A stretch of DNA of 64,000 nucleotides, taken from Paracoccus sp. JM45. GTDB taxonomy: Bacteria > Pseudomonadota > Alphaproteobacteria > Rhodobacterales > Rhodobacteraceae. Made by a program: the position numbers and the translations under genes. Below the pieces are notes generated by a model that did not search any database, was not told where the DNA came from, and was given only the letters and a program-made list of their open reading frames with translations. Positions 48,125 to 56,825 of the stretch are shown here, piece by piece (within the stretch, counting starts at the first letter, position 1; each line of letters starts with the position of its first letter). The stretch spans positions 310,001 to 374,000 of the forward strand of contig NZ_QQVY01000003.1 of the NCBI RefSeq assembly GCF_003590715.1, given 5' to 3'.

Positions 48125-49621
48125 TCACTTCTTACCGAAAAGGCCGCCAAGGCCACTGGGCAGACCGGCTTTGCCAAGCTGGCCGCCAAGACCTTTGGGA
48201 TCTTGCAACATCTTCTGGGCTTCGGCCATTTTCGCCGGGTCCAGATTGTCCATGTCGGGCAGGCCGCCACCTTTGCCGGTCATGGCGCGCATGGCTTGCT
48301 TCATCATGCCGCCCTTGCCCATCTTGCCCAGCTTTTTCATGGTATCTGCCATCTGCTTTTGCATCTTCAGCAGCTTGTTCAGGTCGGACACTTCCAGACC
48401 GGCACCTGCGGCAATCCGCTTTTTGCGGCTGGCCTGCAGAAGATCGGGGTTGGCCCGTTCCTTTTTGGTCATAGAATTGATCAGCGCGACCTGATGGCGG
48501 ACCACCTTGTCGTCAAAGCCCGCAGCCTCGGCCTGTTTGGCCATTTTCGACATGCCGGGCATCATCGACATGACCGACTGCATGCCGCCCATCTTCTGCA
48601 TCTGTTCCAGCTGGCCGCGAAGGTCGTTCATGTTGAACATGCCCTTCTGGAAACGCTTCATCATGCGTTCGGCTTGTTCAACCTCCAGCACTTGCTGCGC
48701 TTTTTCGACAAGCGCGACGATGTCGCCCATGCCAAGGATGCGGCCCGCGACGCGCTGTGCGTCGAAGGTTTCCAGTGCATCCATCTTTTCGCCCAAACCG
48801 ACAAAGCGGATCGGCTTGCCCGTAACTGCGCGCATGGACAAAGCCGCACCGCCGCGACCATCGCCATCCATCCGCGTCAGCACGACGCCGGTGATGCCGA
48901 CCTTGCCGTCGAATTCGGTGGCAACATTGACGGCATCCTGACCGGTCAAGCCATCGACGACCAGAATGGTTTCGCGCGGCTGTGCGATATCGCGCACGGC
49001 CTGCACTTCGTCCATCAAGACTTCGTCGATGTGCAGACGACCCGCAGTATCCAGCAGGAAGACATCATAGCCGCCCAAGGATGCCTGCGTTTTGGCACGC
49101 TTGGCGATCTGCGGGGCGGTTTCGCCCATTACGATCGGCAGCGTATCGACACCAATCTGCTGGCCCAGAATCGCCAGCTGCTCCATCGCGGCGGGACGGT
49201 TGGTGTCCAGCGATGCCATCAGAACGCGCTTCTTTTCGCGGTCCTTCAGACGCAGCGCCAGTTTGGCGGTGGTGGTGGTCTTACCCGAACCCTGCAAGCC
49301 GACCATCAGGATGGGCGAGGGCGGGTTGTCGATACGCAGGGCGTCAGGTTCGTCTTCGCCCTGCAGGACCTTGATCAGTTCGTCATGGACAATCTTGACG
49401 ACCTGCTGACCCGGAGAGATGGATTTCGTCACCGAAGCGCCGGTCGCCTTGGCCGTTACCGATTTCACAAAGTTACGCGCAACTTGCAGCGAAACGTCAG
49501 CCTCTAGCAGCGCGACGCGCACTTCGCGCATTGCGGCAGTGACGTCGTCTTCAGTCAGCGCACCTTGCTTGGTCAGCCGGTCGAAGACGCCGCCCAAACG
49601 GTCGGAAAGGTTCTCGAACAT
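48125..49621 (-). CDS. ffh: Signal recognition particle GTPase Ffh
   Basis: Ffh binds signal sequences and SRP RNA to target proteins to the inner membrane. The 498-residue protein starts MFENLSDRLGGVFDRL (N domain) and has G1 in GLQGSGKTTTTAKLA, DTAGRLHID, and the closing loop FVGLGEKMDALETF. The C-terminal M domain is methionine-rich (GGMQSVMSMMPGMSKM) and ends with a glycine-rich tail. The ATG at 49621 is preceded by AGGAGG. The leader upstream contains three adjacent hairpins. Confidence 0.97.
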   Translation of the reverse strand: MFENLSDRLGGVFDRLTKQGALTEDDVTAAMREVRVALLEADVSLQVARNFVKSVTAKATGASVTKSISPGQQVVKIVHDELIKVLQGEDEPDALRIDNPPSPILMVGLQGSGKTTTTAKLALRLKDREKKRVLMASLDTNRPAAMEQLAILGQQIGVDTLPIVMGETAPQIAKRAKTQASLGGYDVFLLDTAGRLHIDEVLMDEVQAVRDIAQPRETILVVDGLTGQDAVNVATEFDGKVGITGVVLTRMDGDGRGGAALSMRAVTGKPIRFVGLGEKMDALETFDAQRVAGRILGMGDIVALVEKAQQVLEVEQAERMMKRFQKGMFNMNDLRGQLEQMQKMGGMQSVMSMMPGMSKMAKQAEAAGFDDKVVRHQVALINSMTKKERANPDLLQASRKKRIAAGAGLEVSDLNKLLKMQKQMADTMKKLGKMGKGGMMKQAMRAMTGKGGGLPDMDNLDPAKMAEAQKMLQDPKGLGGQLGKAGLPSGLGGLFGKK

Positions 49622-49654
49622 AGGCCGGGCCTCCTGCGGTCCAAATACGGTTTT

Positions 49655-49727
49655 GCCCCCGTGGGCGCGACGCGCTGACGGGGGGCGATCCCCGTGCCGG
49701 ACGGGGACCGGAAGGATTGCCTTCCGG
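49655..49727 (-). other. Three adjacent stem-loops in the ffh leader
   Basis: On the minus strand, in order of transcription: an 8-bp stem (49708-49715 with 49720-49727), directly abutted by a 7-bp stem (49689-49695 with 49701-49707), then a third (CCCCCGT 49656-49662 with ACGGGGG 49678-49684) whose loop can pair internally (GCG/CGC). All arms are perfect complements. They end 34 nt before the ffh start. They may be a structured leader, a small RNA or stacked transcription barriers; I recognise no known riboswitch class. Confidence 0.55.
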
Positions 49728-49925
49728 GAATTGGAGGTCTGATACGCAAAAACGGCGCCCAAGTCAACCTTCAGCCCCGCCTATATTGGCTGCGCGTTAC
49801 GACGGGGCCGGACTGGTCCGGGCGTGGTCACAAGGCGACAGGTCTTACCCATCTGCAACCGCAGCTTTCCATCGTCATAACAGCCAGCTAGGCTTTTGAT
49901 CAACAGACAGGGCAAGAGGCGATGT

Positions 49926-50696
49926 GTGGCGCATATTATCGTGGTCGGAAACGAGAAGGGCGGATCGGGCAAATCCACCACCTCGATGCATGTGGCAACA
50001 GCGCTGGCGCGGATGGGGCATCGGGTCGGCGGTTTGGATCTGGATGTCCGCCAGCGCAGCTTTGCCCGATATCTGGAAAATCGCAGCGCCTTCCGCACAC
50101 GCGAGGGGGTGGATCTGCCGATGCCGATCATGGCCGAACTGGCCGAAGGGCCGGACCCCCTGTCGCCTGCGTTGGAACGGATGGATCAGGCATATGACTT
50201 TATCCTGATCGACTGCCCGGGATCACATACCAAGCTAAGCCAGATGGCCCATACGCTGGCCGACACATTGATCACCCCGCTGAATGACAGCTTTGTCGAC
50301 TTCGACCTGCTGGCGCGGATGTCCCCCGAGGGAGAGGTGCTTGGCCCCTCGATCTATGCCGAAATGGTCTGGGCTGCCCGCCAGATGCGTGCGCAAGCGG
50401 GTGCAGGGCCGATCGACTGGATCGTGCTGCGCAACCGGCTTGGCACGCAACAGATGCATAACAAGCGCAAGGTCGGCGGCGCTTTGGCATCGCTGTCCAA
50501 ACGGATCGGATTTCGTGTCGCTCCGGGGTTTTCGGAACGTGTGGTCTTTCGTGAACTGTTCCCGCGCGGGTTGACGCTGCTGGACCTGAAAGATGTCGGA
50601 TCAGACGCCATGTCTATGTCACAGATCGCGGCACGTCAGGAATTGCGCGACCTGATCACGATGCTGAACCTGCCGGGGGTGGGCGTGACCTTTTAA
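49926..50696 (+). CDS. mipZ: Division plane positioning ATPase MipZ
   Basis: MipZ is a ParA-like ATPase that forms a gradient from the pole-bound ParB and inhibits FtsZ away from midcell. The 256-residue protein starts VAHIIVVGNEKGGSGKSTT, with the deviant Walker A KGGSGKST at residues 11-18, and has DLDVRQRSFARYLENR, the MipZ hallmark. The start is a GTG (49926) preceded by AGAGG; an upstream TTG at 49896 is unlikely. No parB is in the window. Confidence 0.92.
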   Translation: MAHIIVVGNEKGGSGKSTTSMHVATALARMGHRVGGLDLDVRQRSFARYLENRSAFRTREGVDLPMPIMAELAEGPDPLSPALERMDQAYDFILIDCPGSHTKLSQMAHTLADTLITPLNDSFVDFDLLARMSPEGEVLGPSIYAEMVWAARQMRAQAGAGPIDWIVLRNRLGTQQMHNKRKVGGALASLSKRIGFRVAPGFSERVVFRELFPRGLTLLDLKDVGSDAMSMSQIAARQELRDLITMLNLPGVGVTF

Positions 50697-50734
50697 GTTA
50701 CAAATTTTTGCCAAAGGTCGTTTGGTCGGGACTG

Positions 50735-50754
50735 ACAATCCATATGTGGATTGT
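50735..50754 (+). terminator. Palindrome downstream of mipZ
   Basis: ACAATCCA (50735-50742) and TGGATTGT (50747-50754) flank TATG, 38 bp after the mipZ stop. There is no T run. It may be a weak terminator or a protein-binding palindrome. The rest of 50697-50915 shows no convincing gene. Confidence 0.4.
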
Positions 50755-50915
50755 GCTGCAAGGGATATCCGGCAGATTGTCGAGAGATGGCCGGTGTTCG
50801 TTGCCATCGACGGCGATATTCGCTGCGGATAACGGATCAAGCCGCGCTTCGGACCGGCTGGAATATGATCTGCCAGTCTTCTAAAAGCGAAAATTCAACG
50901 ACTATCCGGAACGAA

Positions 50916-50945
50916 AAACCGCGCCATGACAACAGGGCGCGGTTT
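50916..50945 (-). terminator. Terminator of the small lipoprotein gene
   Basis: AAACCGCGCC (50916-50925) and GGCGCGGTTT (50936-50945) form a 10-bp stem; on the minus strand it ends GGTTTTTCG, giving a five-T run just past the lipoprotein gene. Confidence 0.82.
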
Positions 50946-50956
50946 CGGGTATCTGA

Positions 50957-51184
50957 TTACTTGCCTTGGCCTTCGCGCTTGCAATAAGCATCGGCGTCCG
51001 CGACCGACATATCTGCCGGATGATCGATCGAGCGATCCCAATCCGTCAGGCCTTTGGTATACAGCTGGCAGGTGACGGTGCCCTGCGGAGTTTCGACCAT
51101 GACTGGTTCGGATTCAAAATCCTTGGGGGTGCACGCCGCAAGGATTGCTGCAGAAATCAGGGCAAAGCCAATTTTGTACATCAT
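50957..51184 (-). CDS. Small putative lipoprotein
   Basis: A 75-residue protein with a lipoprotein signal (MMYKIGFALISAAILAAC, lipidation cysteine C18). The mature part, TPKDFESEPVMVETPQGTVTCQLYTKG..., has two further cysteines (TCQL and AYCKREG) that could form a disulfide. It would be anchored in a membrane facing the periplasm. I do not recognise a family. Adjacent ATGs (51184, 51181) are both possible starts. A clear terminator follows, so it is a single-gene unit. Confidence 0.8.
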   Translation of the reverse strand: MMYKIGFALISAAILAACTPKDFESEPVMVETPQGTVTCQLYTKGLTDWDRSIDHPADMSVADADAYCKREGQGK

Positions 51185-51252
51185 ACCATTTATCCGTTTT
51201 AGGGTTACAACTTTGGGCATTATATCCGCAAAAAAACTCAATCGGAAATAAT

Positions 51253-51284
51253 ATAGGCGGTAGATAAAGCTATCTACCGCCTAT
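51253..51284 (-). terminator. Terminator of the pyruvate dehydrogenase operon
   Basis: ATAGGCGGTAGATA (51253-51266) and TATCTACCGCCTAT (51271-51284) form a perfect 14-bp stem with an AAGC loop, 43 bp past the pdhC stop on the minus strand, followed there by ATTATTTCC. Confidence 0.8.
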
Positions 51285-51326
51285 GTCGATTGATCTATTC
51301 GTATAGCATTGACGTATACTTTGGCG

Positions 51327-52640
51327 TTAGGCCAGCATGCCGATCGGGTTTTCCAGATGGGACACGATTGCCTCCAGCAGTTGCGCACCCATGGCGCCAT
51401 CGATCACACGGTGGTCGACCGACAGGGTCATCGACATCACATTGCGAATGACGACCTGATCGCCTTCGACGACCGGAGTCTTGACGCCTGCGCCGACCGC
51501 AAGGATCGCGCCATGCGGCGGGTTGATGACGGCATCGAAATTCTCGATCCCGAACATGCCCAGGTTGCTGATGGCAAAGCTGCCGCCCTGATATTCATGG
51601 GGGGCCAATTTCTTGGATTTCGCACGACCGGCTAGATCTTTCATCTCGGCTGACAGTGTCGACAACGTCTTTTGATGCGCGTCCTTCAGGACCGGCGTGA
51701 ACAGCCCGCCCTCGATCGCGACAGCAACGGCGACATCGGATGGCGTCAGTTTCAGGATACGGTCGCCCGCCCAGACAGCATTCGCGTCCGGCACCTGCTG
51801 CAGCGCCAAGGCCGAAGCCTTGATGATGAAGTCGTTGACCGACAGCTTGACGCCCCTTCCTTCCAGCTGCTTGTTCAGCATGGCGCGGAATTCCATCAGC
51901 GCATCCAGCTTGGCCGAACGACGCAGATAGAAATGCGGGATGGTCTGCTTGGCCTCGGTCAGACGTCCGGCGATGGTGCGGCGCATGCCGTCCAGTTGCA
52001 CTTCGGTCGTTTCGCGGTCGGCATACATCTTGATGACGGCATCGGTGGACAGACCCTTGGGGGCCTGCGCCGGTGCAGCCGCTGCGGCGGGTGCCGCTGC
52101 GGTTTCAGCCTTGGCAGGGGCAGCGCCCGCCTTGGCGTTTTTGACATCTGCCTTGACGATTCGTCCACGCGGGCCGGAACCCGTGATGGTGGACAGGTCT
52201 AGACCTTTGTCAGCCGCAATGCGGCGCGCCAGAGGCGATGCAAAGATGCGGGTGCCATCGGCCTTGGCTGCCGGTGCCGCAGCCTTGGCGGGCGAGATAT
52301 CGCGGTCCGCCTCGCCCTGCACTTCGCGCGGGGCTTCTGCAGGGGCGCTGTCGGTTTTCGCCTCGGCCTTGGGGGCCGAGATGTCATCAGCGGATTCGCC
52401 GTCTTCCAGCAGGACGGCAATGGCGGTGTTCACCGCCACGCCTGATGTGCCTTCGGCAATCAGGATCTTGCCGATCTTGCCTTCGTCAACCGCCTCGAAT
52501 TCCATCGTGGCTTTATCGGTTTCGATCTCGGCAAGGATATCGCCGGATTTGACCTCGTCGCCCTCTTTCACCAGCCATTTGGCAAGTGTGCCTTCCTCCA
52601 TCGTGGGGGACAGCGCGGGCATCAGGATTTCCGTGGGCAT
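51327..52640 (-). CDS. pdhC: Pyruvate dehydrogenase E2, dihydrolipoamide acetyltransferase
   Basis: E2 is the core of the pyruvate dehydrogenase complex and transfers the acetyl group to CoA. The 437-residue protein has one lipoyl domain (residues 1-80, lipoyl lysine in [13 protein letters not shown]), a peripheral-subunit-binding domain ([28 protein letters not shown], about 132-165) and the catalytic domain ending with the active-site HR in [16 protein letters not shown]. Ala/Pro linkers separate them. It follows pdhB by 13 bp. Confidence 0.95.
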   Translation of the reverse strand: MPTEILMPALSPTMEEGTLAKWLVKEGDEVKSGDILAEIETDKATMEFEAVDEGKIGKILIAEGTSGVAVNTAIAVLLEDGESADDISAPKAEAKTDSAPAEAPREVQGEADRDISPAKAAAPAAKADGTRIFASPLARRIAADKGLDLSTITGSGPRGRIVKADVKNAKAGAAPAKAETAAAPAAAAAPAQAPKGLSTDAVIKMYADRETTEVQLDGMRRTIAGRLTEAKQTIPHFYLRRSAKLDALMEFRAMLNKQLEGRGVKLSVNDFIIKASALALQQVPDANAVWAGDRILKLTPSDVAVAVAIEGGLFTPVLKDAHQKTLSTLSAEMKDLAGRAKSKKLAPHEYQGGSFAISNLGMFGIENFDAVINPPHGAILAVGAGVKTPVVEGDQVVIRNVMSMTLSVDHRVIDGAMGAQLLEAIVSHLENPIGMLA

Positions 52641-52653
52641 CGCGTTACCTCCC

Positions 52654-54021
52654 TTACTTGTAGGTGACTTTTTTCACGGCTTCGACGACCTCGGCGGGCG
52701 TGATCAGCGCGTGCTTTTCAAGATTTGCGGCATAGGGCATCGGCACATCCTTACCGGTGCAATTGATGACCGGCGCGTCCAGATAGTCAAACGCGTTTTC
52801 CATCAACCAGGCCGAGATGTGGTTGCCGATCGATCCGACGGGGAAGCCTTCCTCGACGGTGACGCAGCGGTTGGTCTTTTTCACCGATTCAAGGATCGAA
52901 CCGTAATCCAGCGGGCGCAGGGTCCGCAGATCGATCACCTCGGCTTCGATGCCGTCTTCGGCCAGCTTGTCAGCGGCTTCCAATGCATGCGCCATACCAA
53001 TGCCGAAGCTGACGATGGTGACATCGTCACCCTTGCGGGCAATGCGGGCCTTGCCGAACGGAATGGTGAAATCGTCCATATCCGGCACTTCGAAGCTGCG
53101 ACCGTAGAGGATCTCGTTTTCAAGGAAGATCACCGGGTTCGGATCGCGGATTGCCTGCTTCATCAGACCTTTGGCGTCGGCTGCCGAATAGGGCATGACG
53201 ACCTTCAGGCCCGGAATGGCGGCGAACCATGCGGCGTAATCCTGGCTGTGCTGGGCACCGACGCGGGCGGCAGCGCCGTTCGGACCGCGGAAGACCATCG
53301 GGGCACCCATCTGGCCGCCCGACATATACAGCGTCTTGGCAGCCGAGTTGATGATGTGGTCCATGGCCTGCATGGCAAAGTTGAAGGTCATGAATTCAAC
53401 GATCGGACGCAGACCGGCAAGGGCCGCACCGGTGCCTATACCGGCAAAGCCGATTTCGCTGATCGGCGTGTCGACGACGCGGCGCGGGCCGAATTTGTCC
53501 AGCAACCCTTGGCTGATCTTATAGGCACCTTCGTATTCGCCGACTTCTTCGCCCATCAGGAAGACGGTGTCGTCACGTTCCATTTCCTCGGACATGGCCT
53601 CGCGCAATGCTTCGCGCACGGTCATCGTCTTCATCGGAGTGCCTTCGGGCCAGTCGGGGCTGGCATCGGGCTGGGGCGTTTTTACTTCCTCGATGGCCGA
53701 GGTGGTGGGCTTTTCTTCAGGTGCTGCCTTGGCGGGTGCCGCAGTTTCGGCAGGCGCCTTGATGTCGTCGGCACTTTCGCCGTCTTCGACCAGAACGGCA
53801 ATCGGCGTGTTCACTTTCACGCCCTGCTCGCCTTCTTGCACCAGAATCTTGCCAAGGATGCCTTCGTCGACAGCCTCGAATTCCATGGTGGCTTTGTCGG
53901 TTTCGATTTCGGCCAGGATGTCGCCGGATTTAACCTCGTCGCCTTCCTTTTTCAGCCATTTCGCAAGCGTGCCTTCCTCCATCGTGGGGGACAGGGCAGG
54001 CATCAGGATTTCAATAGCCAT
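52654..54021 (-). CDS. pdhB: Pyruvate dehydrogenase E1 beta subunit with N-terminal lipoyl domain
   Basis: The E1 beta subunit forms the thiamine diphosphate active site with E1 alpha. The 455-residue protein carries an extra lipoyl domain (residues 1-80, [17 protein letters not shown]), then an Ala/Pro linker and the transketolase-like domain from [17 protein letters not shown] through the C-terminal domain. E1 beta-linked lipoyl domains are known in several alphaproteobacteria and are the reason for its length (E1 beta alone is about 325). The domain is nearly identical to that of pdhC. Confidence 0.95.
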   Translation of the reverse strand: MAIEILMPALSPTMEEGTLAKWLKKEGDEVKSGDILAEIETDKATMEFEAVDEGILGKILVQEGEQGVKVNTPIAVLVEDGESADDIKAPAETAAPAKAAPEEKPTTSAIEEVKTPQPDASPDWPEGTPMKTMTVREALREAMSEEMERDDTVFLMGEEVGEYEGAYKISQGLLDKFGPRRVVDTPISEIGFAGIGTGAALAGLRPIVEFMTFNFAMQAMDHIINSAAKTLYMSGGQMGAPMVFRGPNGAAARVGAQHSQDYAAWFAAIPGLKVVMPYSAADAKGLMKQAIRDPNPVIFLENEILYGRSFEVPDMDDFTIPFGKARIARKGDDVTIVSFGIGMAHALEAADKLAEDGIEAEVIDLRTLRPLDYGSILESVKKTNRCVTVEEGFPVGSIGNHISAWLMENAFDYLDAPVINCTGKDVPMPYAANLEKHALITPAEVVEAVKKVTYK

Positions 54022-54035
54022 GTTACGTCACCCCC

Positions 54036-55070
54036 TCAGGCGTTTTCTTCGGCGCTGCCCTGCGGCAGCTCTTCGGCATAGATGTCGGTCCACAATTCTT
54101 CTAAGGCAGGCTCGGGGCTTTCCTTGGCGAATTCGGCGGAATCATTGACGATGTCTTTGATTTCCTTGTCCAGCGCCTTCAATTCTTCTTCGGTCGCATG
54201 ATTGCCTTGGGTCAGCAATTCGCGGATGTTCTCGATCGGATCACGTTCGTCGCGCATTTTCTGCACTTCTTCACGGCTGCGGTATTTCGCAGGGTCCGAC
54301 ATCGAGTGACCACGATAGCGGTAGGTCATGATTTCGAGGATGTAGGGGCCTTTGCCCGCACGGCAATGCGCCACGGCTTTTTCACCAGCAGCTTTGACCG
54401 CCAGCACGTCCATGCCGTCAACCTGTTCGCCCTCGATCCCGAAGGCGGTGCCGCGACCGAACAGCGTCGTCGATTTGGTCGACCGCTTGACCGAGGTGCC
54501 CATGGCATATTGGTTGTTCTCGATCACGAAAACGACCGGCAGGTCCCATTGGGCTGCCATGTTATAGGATTCGTAAACCTGACCCTGGTTCGCAGCACCA
54601 TCACCGAAATAGGTGAAGGTGACATTGTCATTGCCAAGGTATTTGTCGGCAAATGCCAGACCGGCGCCCAACGGCACCTGCGCTGCTACAATGCCGTGAC
54701 CGCCATAAAAATGCTTTTCGCGGCTGAACATATGCATGCTGCCGCCTTTGCCTTTGGAATAGCCGTCTTGACGGCCGGTCAGCTCGGCCATGACGCCGCG
54801 TGCTTCCATGCCGCAGGCCAGCATGTGACCGTGGTCGCGATAGCTGGTAATGCGCTTATCGCCTTCTTTGGCGCAGGCTTCGAGGCCGACAACAACAGCT
54901 TCCTGACCGATGTACAGGTGGCAGAAGCCCCCGATCAGGCCCATGCCGTAAAGCTGTCCGGCTTTTTCTTCGAATCGGCGGATCAGCAGCATGTCACGAT
55001 AGTATTGCAGCAGCTCGTCCTTCGAAATATTCGAAGGCGCCTCCGTTTGGGGGCTGGGTTTTCTGGCCAT
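54036..55070 (-). CDS. pdhA: Pyruvate dehydrogenase E1 alpha subunit
   Basis: E1 alpha decarboxylates pyruvate with thiamine diphosphate. The 344-residue protein has the cofactor motif GDGAANQGQVYESYNMAAQWDLPVVFVIENNQYA and the loop TYRYRGHSMSDPAKYRSREEV. The N-terminus MARKPSPQTEAPSNISKDEL is typical of alphaproteobacterial E1 alpha. A GGAGGAT sequence before the ATG is a strong ribosome binding site. It heads the pdhA-pdhB-pdhC operon. Confidence 0.96.
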   Translation of the reverse strand: MARKPSPQTEAPSNISKDELLQYYRDMLLIRRFEEKAGQLYGMGLIGGFCHLYIGQEAVVVGLEACAKEGDKRITSYRDHGHMLACGMEARGVMAELTGRQDGYSKGKGGSMHMFSREKHFYGGHGIVAAQVPLGAGLAFADKYLGNDNVTFTYFGDGAANQGQVYESYNMAAQWDLPVVFVIENNQYAMGTSVKRSTKSTTLFGRGTAFGIEGEQVDGMDVLAVKAAGEKAVAHCRAGKGPYILEIMTYRYRGHSMSDPAKYRSREEVQKMRDERDPIENIRELLTQGNHATEEELKALDKEIKDIVNDSAEFAKESPEPALEELWTDIYAEELPQGSAEENA

Positions 55071-55149
55071 GCGGCGTATCCTCCTGGAGCGTGGTCGGGA
55101 TAGTTCAGCGTTAAACTAATTCGTAACCCATCGGTGCAACCCGTGCAAT

Positions 55150-55168
55150 GGTGGTCAAAACGACCACC
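55150..55168 (-). terminator. Hairpin between ftsB and pdhA
   Basis: GGTGGTC (55150-55156) and GACCACC (55162-55168) enclose AAAAC (GTTTT on the minus strand), 8 bp after the ftsB stop. It may end the ftsB transcript or serve as an operator for pdhA; no T run follows. Confidence 0.45.
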
Positions 55169-55176
55169 GGACCGGT

Positions 55177-55470
55177 TCAGCGCAGGATGATTTCATCCGA
55201 ACGCAGCAGGCCCAGAACCTCGCGGGCGCGTTCGTCCAGCAGGTCAAGGTCCAGATAATTATCGGAAAGCCGATGGGTCAGATTTTCAATTTCTTCGACT
55301 TCAGCGCGCAATTCATCGCGCTGGACTTCCAGATCGGCGGTTTCAGCCTCGATCTGGATGCGGCGCAGTATCCCCGATGGCCCCTGCACAGCGGCATAGG
55401 CAAAATAAAGCCCCAACCCGAAGATAATGATCAGATAGATGGTGGCACCGATTGACAGGCGTTGGGGCAT
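55177..55470 (-). CDS. ftsB: Septum formation initiator FtsB/DivIC
   Basis: A 97-residue bitopic protein with an N-terminal membrane helix (IGATIYLIIIFGLGLYFAYAA, about residues 7-27) and a periplasmic coiled coil (RRIQIEAETADLEVQRDELRAEVEEIENLTHRL). This is the FtsB/DivIC layout; such proteins join FtsL and FtsQ at the division site. FtsL is encoded at 60752. It lies between rlmJ and the PDH genes on the same strand. Confidence 0.87.
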   Translation of the reverse strand: MPQRLSIGATIYLIIIFGLGLYFAYAAVQGPSGILRRIQIEAETADLEVQRDELRAEVEEIENLTHRLSDNYLDLDLLDERAREVLGLLRSDEIILR

Positions 55471-55530
55471 CGGGAAGTTCCTTATGGCAGGCAGATCATG
55501 CCACAGCGCAACCGGCGGGGGAATCCCCGA

Positions 55531-56310
55531 CTAGGCGCGGTCGCGAAAGATCGCCTCTAGTTTTCTGGCTTCTTCGGCAAGGCCCCAAGGCGGATTGATT
55601 ACGAACATTCCCGAACCAATCATGGAATGGCCGTCACGGGCGGGTGGGAATCGCACCTCGGACAGCAGCGCATCGGGAAACTGGCTGGTCAGTTGGGCTG
55701 TCATGGCCAGATGCCGGTGATCCGTCAGAATCGGGTACCATAGCGCAATGACGCCGACATTCCATTTGCGGGCTAACAGACCGATCTGGCGGGGAACAAT
55801 GTCGTATTCGGCTTTGATTTCATAGCTGGGGTCGATTAGCACCATCCCCCGCCGCGGGGTCGGCGGGCAAAGCGCCTGCGCCATTTCGAATCCGTCCCGC
55901 GAATGCAGCGTTGCAAAGCCCGCAACATCGCGCAGTGCTTCCAGTTCGGCAGGGTGCAATTCGGCCAGATGGATACGGTCGTCGGGGCGGATGAAATGCG
56001 CGGCAATTAGTGGCGATCCCGGATAGACGTTCGGTCCGCGCGTTTTGCGGATGGCGGCCAGCGCGCGCATCAGCGGGTGATCATCGGGCAGCCATTCGTC
56101 GGCAGCAGCACGGCCGATACCGGCCTTAGCTTCACCTGTTTTTTGCGATTCGGGGCCTGTCAGATCATAAAGCCCCCGACCGGCATGGGTTTCCAGATAG
56201 GACAGGGGTTTGTCCTTGCGGCCAAGATAATCCATGGCGACGGCAAGCAGCGCGTGCTTGTGCAGATCGGCCAGATTTCCTGCGTGATAGGCGTGTTGAT
56301 AACTAAGCAT
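55531..56310 (-). CDS. rlmJ: 23S rRNA (adenine2030-N6)-methyltransferase RlmJ
   Basis: RlmJ methylates A2030 of 23S rRNA using SAM. The 259-residue protein opens MLSYQHAYHAGNLADLHKHALLA, a family hallmark, and carries the catalytic motif IDPSYEIKAEYD (DPPY-like) with LETHAGRGLYDL as SAM-binding motif. Length is close to E. coli RlmJ (280). Confidence 0.93.
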   Translation of the reverse strand: MLSYQHAYHAGNLADLHKHALLAVAMDYLGRKDKPLSYLETHAGRGLYDLTGPESQKTGEAKAGIGRAAADEWLPDDHPLMRALAAIRKTRGPNVYPGSPLIAAHFIRPDDRIHLAELHPAELEALRDVAGFATLHSRDGFEMAQALCPPTPRRGMVLIDPSYEIKAEYDIVPRQIGLLARKWNVGVIALWYPILTDHRHLAMTAQLTSQFPDALLSEVRFPPARDGHSMIGSGMFVINPPWGLAEEARKLEAIFRDRA

Positions 56311-56349
56311 GTCGGGAACTTATCGCTGTTTCACCGGCACGGAAAGACG

Positions 56350-56562
56350 TCAATCAGCGCGCGTTACCTCGGACCGGCTTTTCAACACCTGCGCCCCGTC
56401 ATCCTGTTCGATCAGATAGGCCGGTTCGTCATCGCTAGCTTGGCGTTTTATCGTGCTGCCGTTGATGTCCTTGCTGACGTCTTCCCGAAAGATCTGGCTG
56501 ATCTTCCCCGTCGCAGTATGGCCTGCCCAATTCCACTGAACCTTGGTGCCTTCACGCAGCAT
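56350..56562 (-). CDS. DUF2945 (HVA1-type) small protein
   Basis: A 70-residue protein MLREGTKVQWNWAGHTATGKI... with the pattern of the DUF2945/HVA1 Tudor-like family: W-x-W then GKI and EPAYLIEQDDGAQVLKSRSEV. The function of the family is not known to me. It lies 78 bp downstream of the CcsR-like RNA array on the same strand and might receive readthrough from it. GCTGCG precedes the ATG and no strong ribosome binding site is seen. Confidence 0.8.
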   Translation of the reverse strand: MLREGTKVQWNWAGHTATGKISQIFREDVSKDINGSTIKRQASDDEPAYLIEQDDGAQVLKSRSEVTRAD

Positions 56563-56640
56563 AATGTCACCCCCTGTAATCGCCTGTTCCGGAAAGGAAT
56601 GCGCGACAGGAATGACAGTTCCGAAGCTGGAAATGAAAAT

Positions 56641-56674
56641 GCGGCGACCCCAGGGAGGAGGAGGGGGTCGCCGC
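56641..56674 (-). ncRNA. CcsR-like unit 9, probably also the terminator
   Basis: Last transcribed unit with the longest stem: 11 perfect bp (GCGGCGACCCC 56641-56651 with GGGGTCGCCGC 56664-56674) around the full motif. On the minus strand it runs into ATTTTCATTT, so it could terminate the array transcript. Confidence 0.85.
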
Positions 56675-56677
56675 GCA

Positions 56678-56708
56678 ACGTCGGCCCAGGGAGGAGGAGG
56701 GGCCGCGT
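56678..56708 (-). ncRNA. CcsR-like unit 8
   Basis: Stem CGGCCC (56682-56687) with GGGCCG (56700-56705), extended by ACG/CGT past a bulged T. Loop 56688-56699 carries the full 12-nt motif. Confidence 0.85.
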
Positions 56709-56715
56709 ATAGGGT

Positions 56716-56751
56716 GCGGTGTCAGCCAGGGAGGAGGAGGGCTTTCACCGC
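56716..56751 (-). ncRNA. CcsR-like unit 7
   Basis: Stem GCGGTG..AGCC (56716-56727) with GGCT..CACCGC (56740-56751), two central mismatches. Loop 56728-56739 carries the full 12-nt motif. Confidence 0.85.
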
Positions 56752-56756
56752 GAACA

Positions 56757-56787
56757 CCGGGGTCTCAGGGAGGAGGAGGAGACCCGG
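56757..56787 (-). ncRNA. CcsR-like unit 6
   Basis: Stem GGGTCTC (56760-56766) with GAGACCC (56779-56785), extended by CCG/CGG with one bulged base. Loop 56767-56778 is CTCCTCCTCCCT on the minus strand. Confidence 0.85.
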
Positions 56788-56798
56788 CGTAACCGTGT

Positions 56799-56815
56799 GC
56801 CGCAAATAGGGCGGC
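56799..56815 (-). ncRNA. Degenerate unit 5 without the CCUCC motif
   Basis: GCCGC (56799-56803) and GCGGC (56811-56815) pair around a 7-nt loop reading CCTATTT on the minus strand. It sits exactly where a unit is expected in the double-length gap, so it is probably a decayed member. Confidence 0.55.
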
Positions 56816-56825
56816 TATGGAGTGT

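Noticed and set aside
49622..49740. SRP RNA gene next to ffh
   Set aside because: The conserved apical helix with its GGAA tetraloop and internal loops is missing; the stems here are short separate hairpins.
51940..54081. 713-codon open frame on the plus strand opposite pdhB/pdhC
   Set aside because: It lies entirely antisense to two unmistakable enzymes; such frames arise from GC-rich codon bias, and its translation is low-complexity without any domain.
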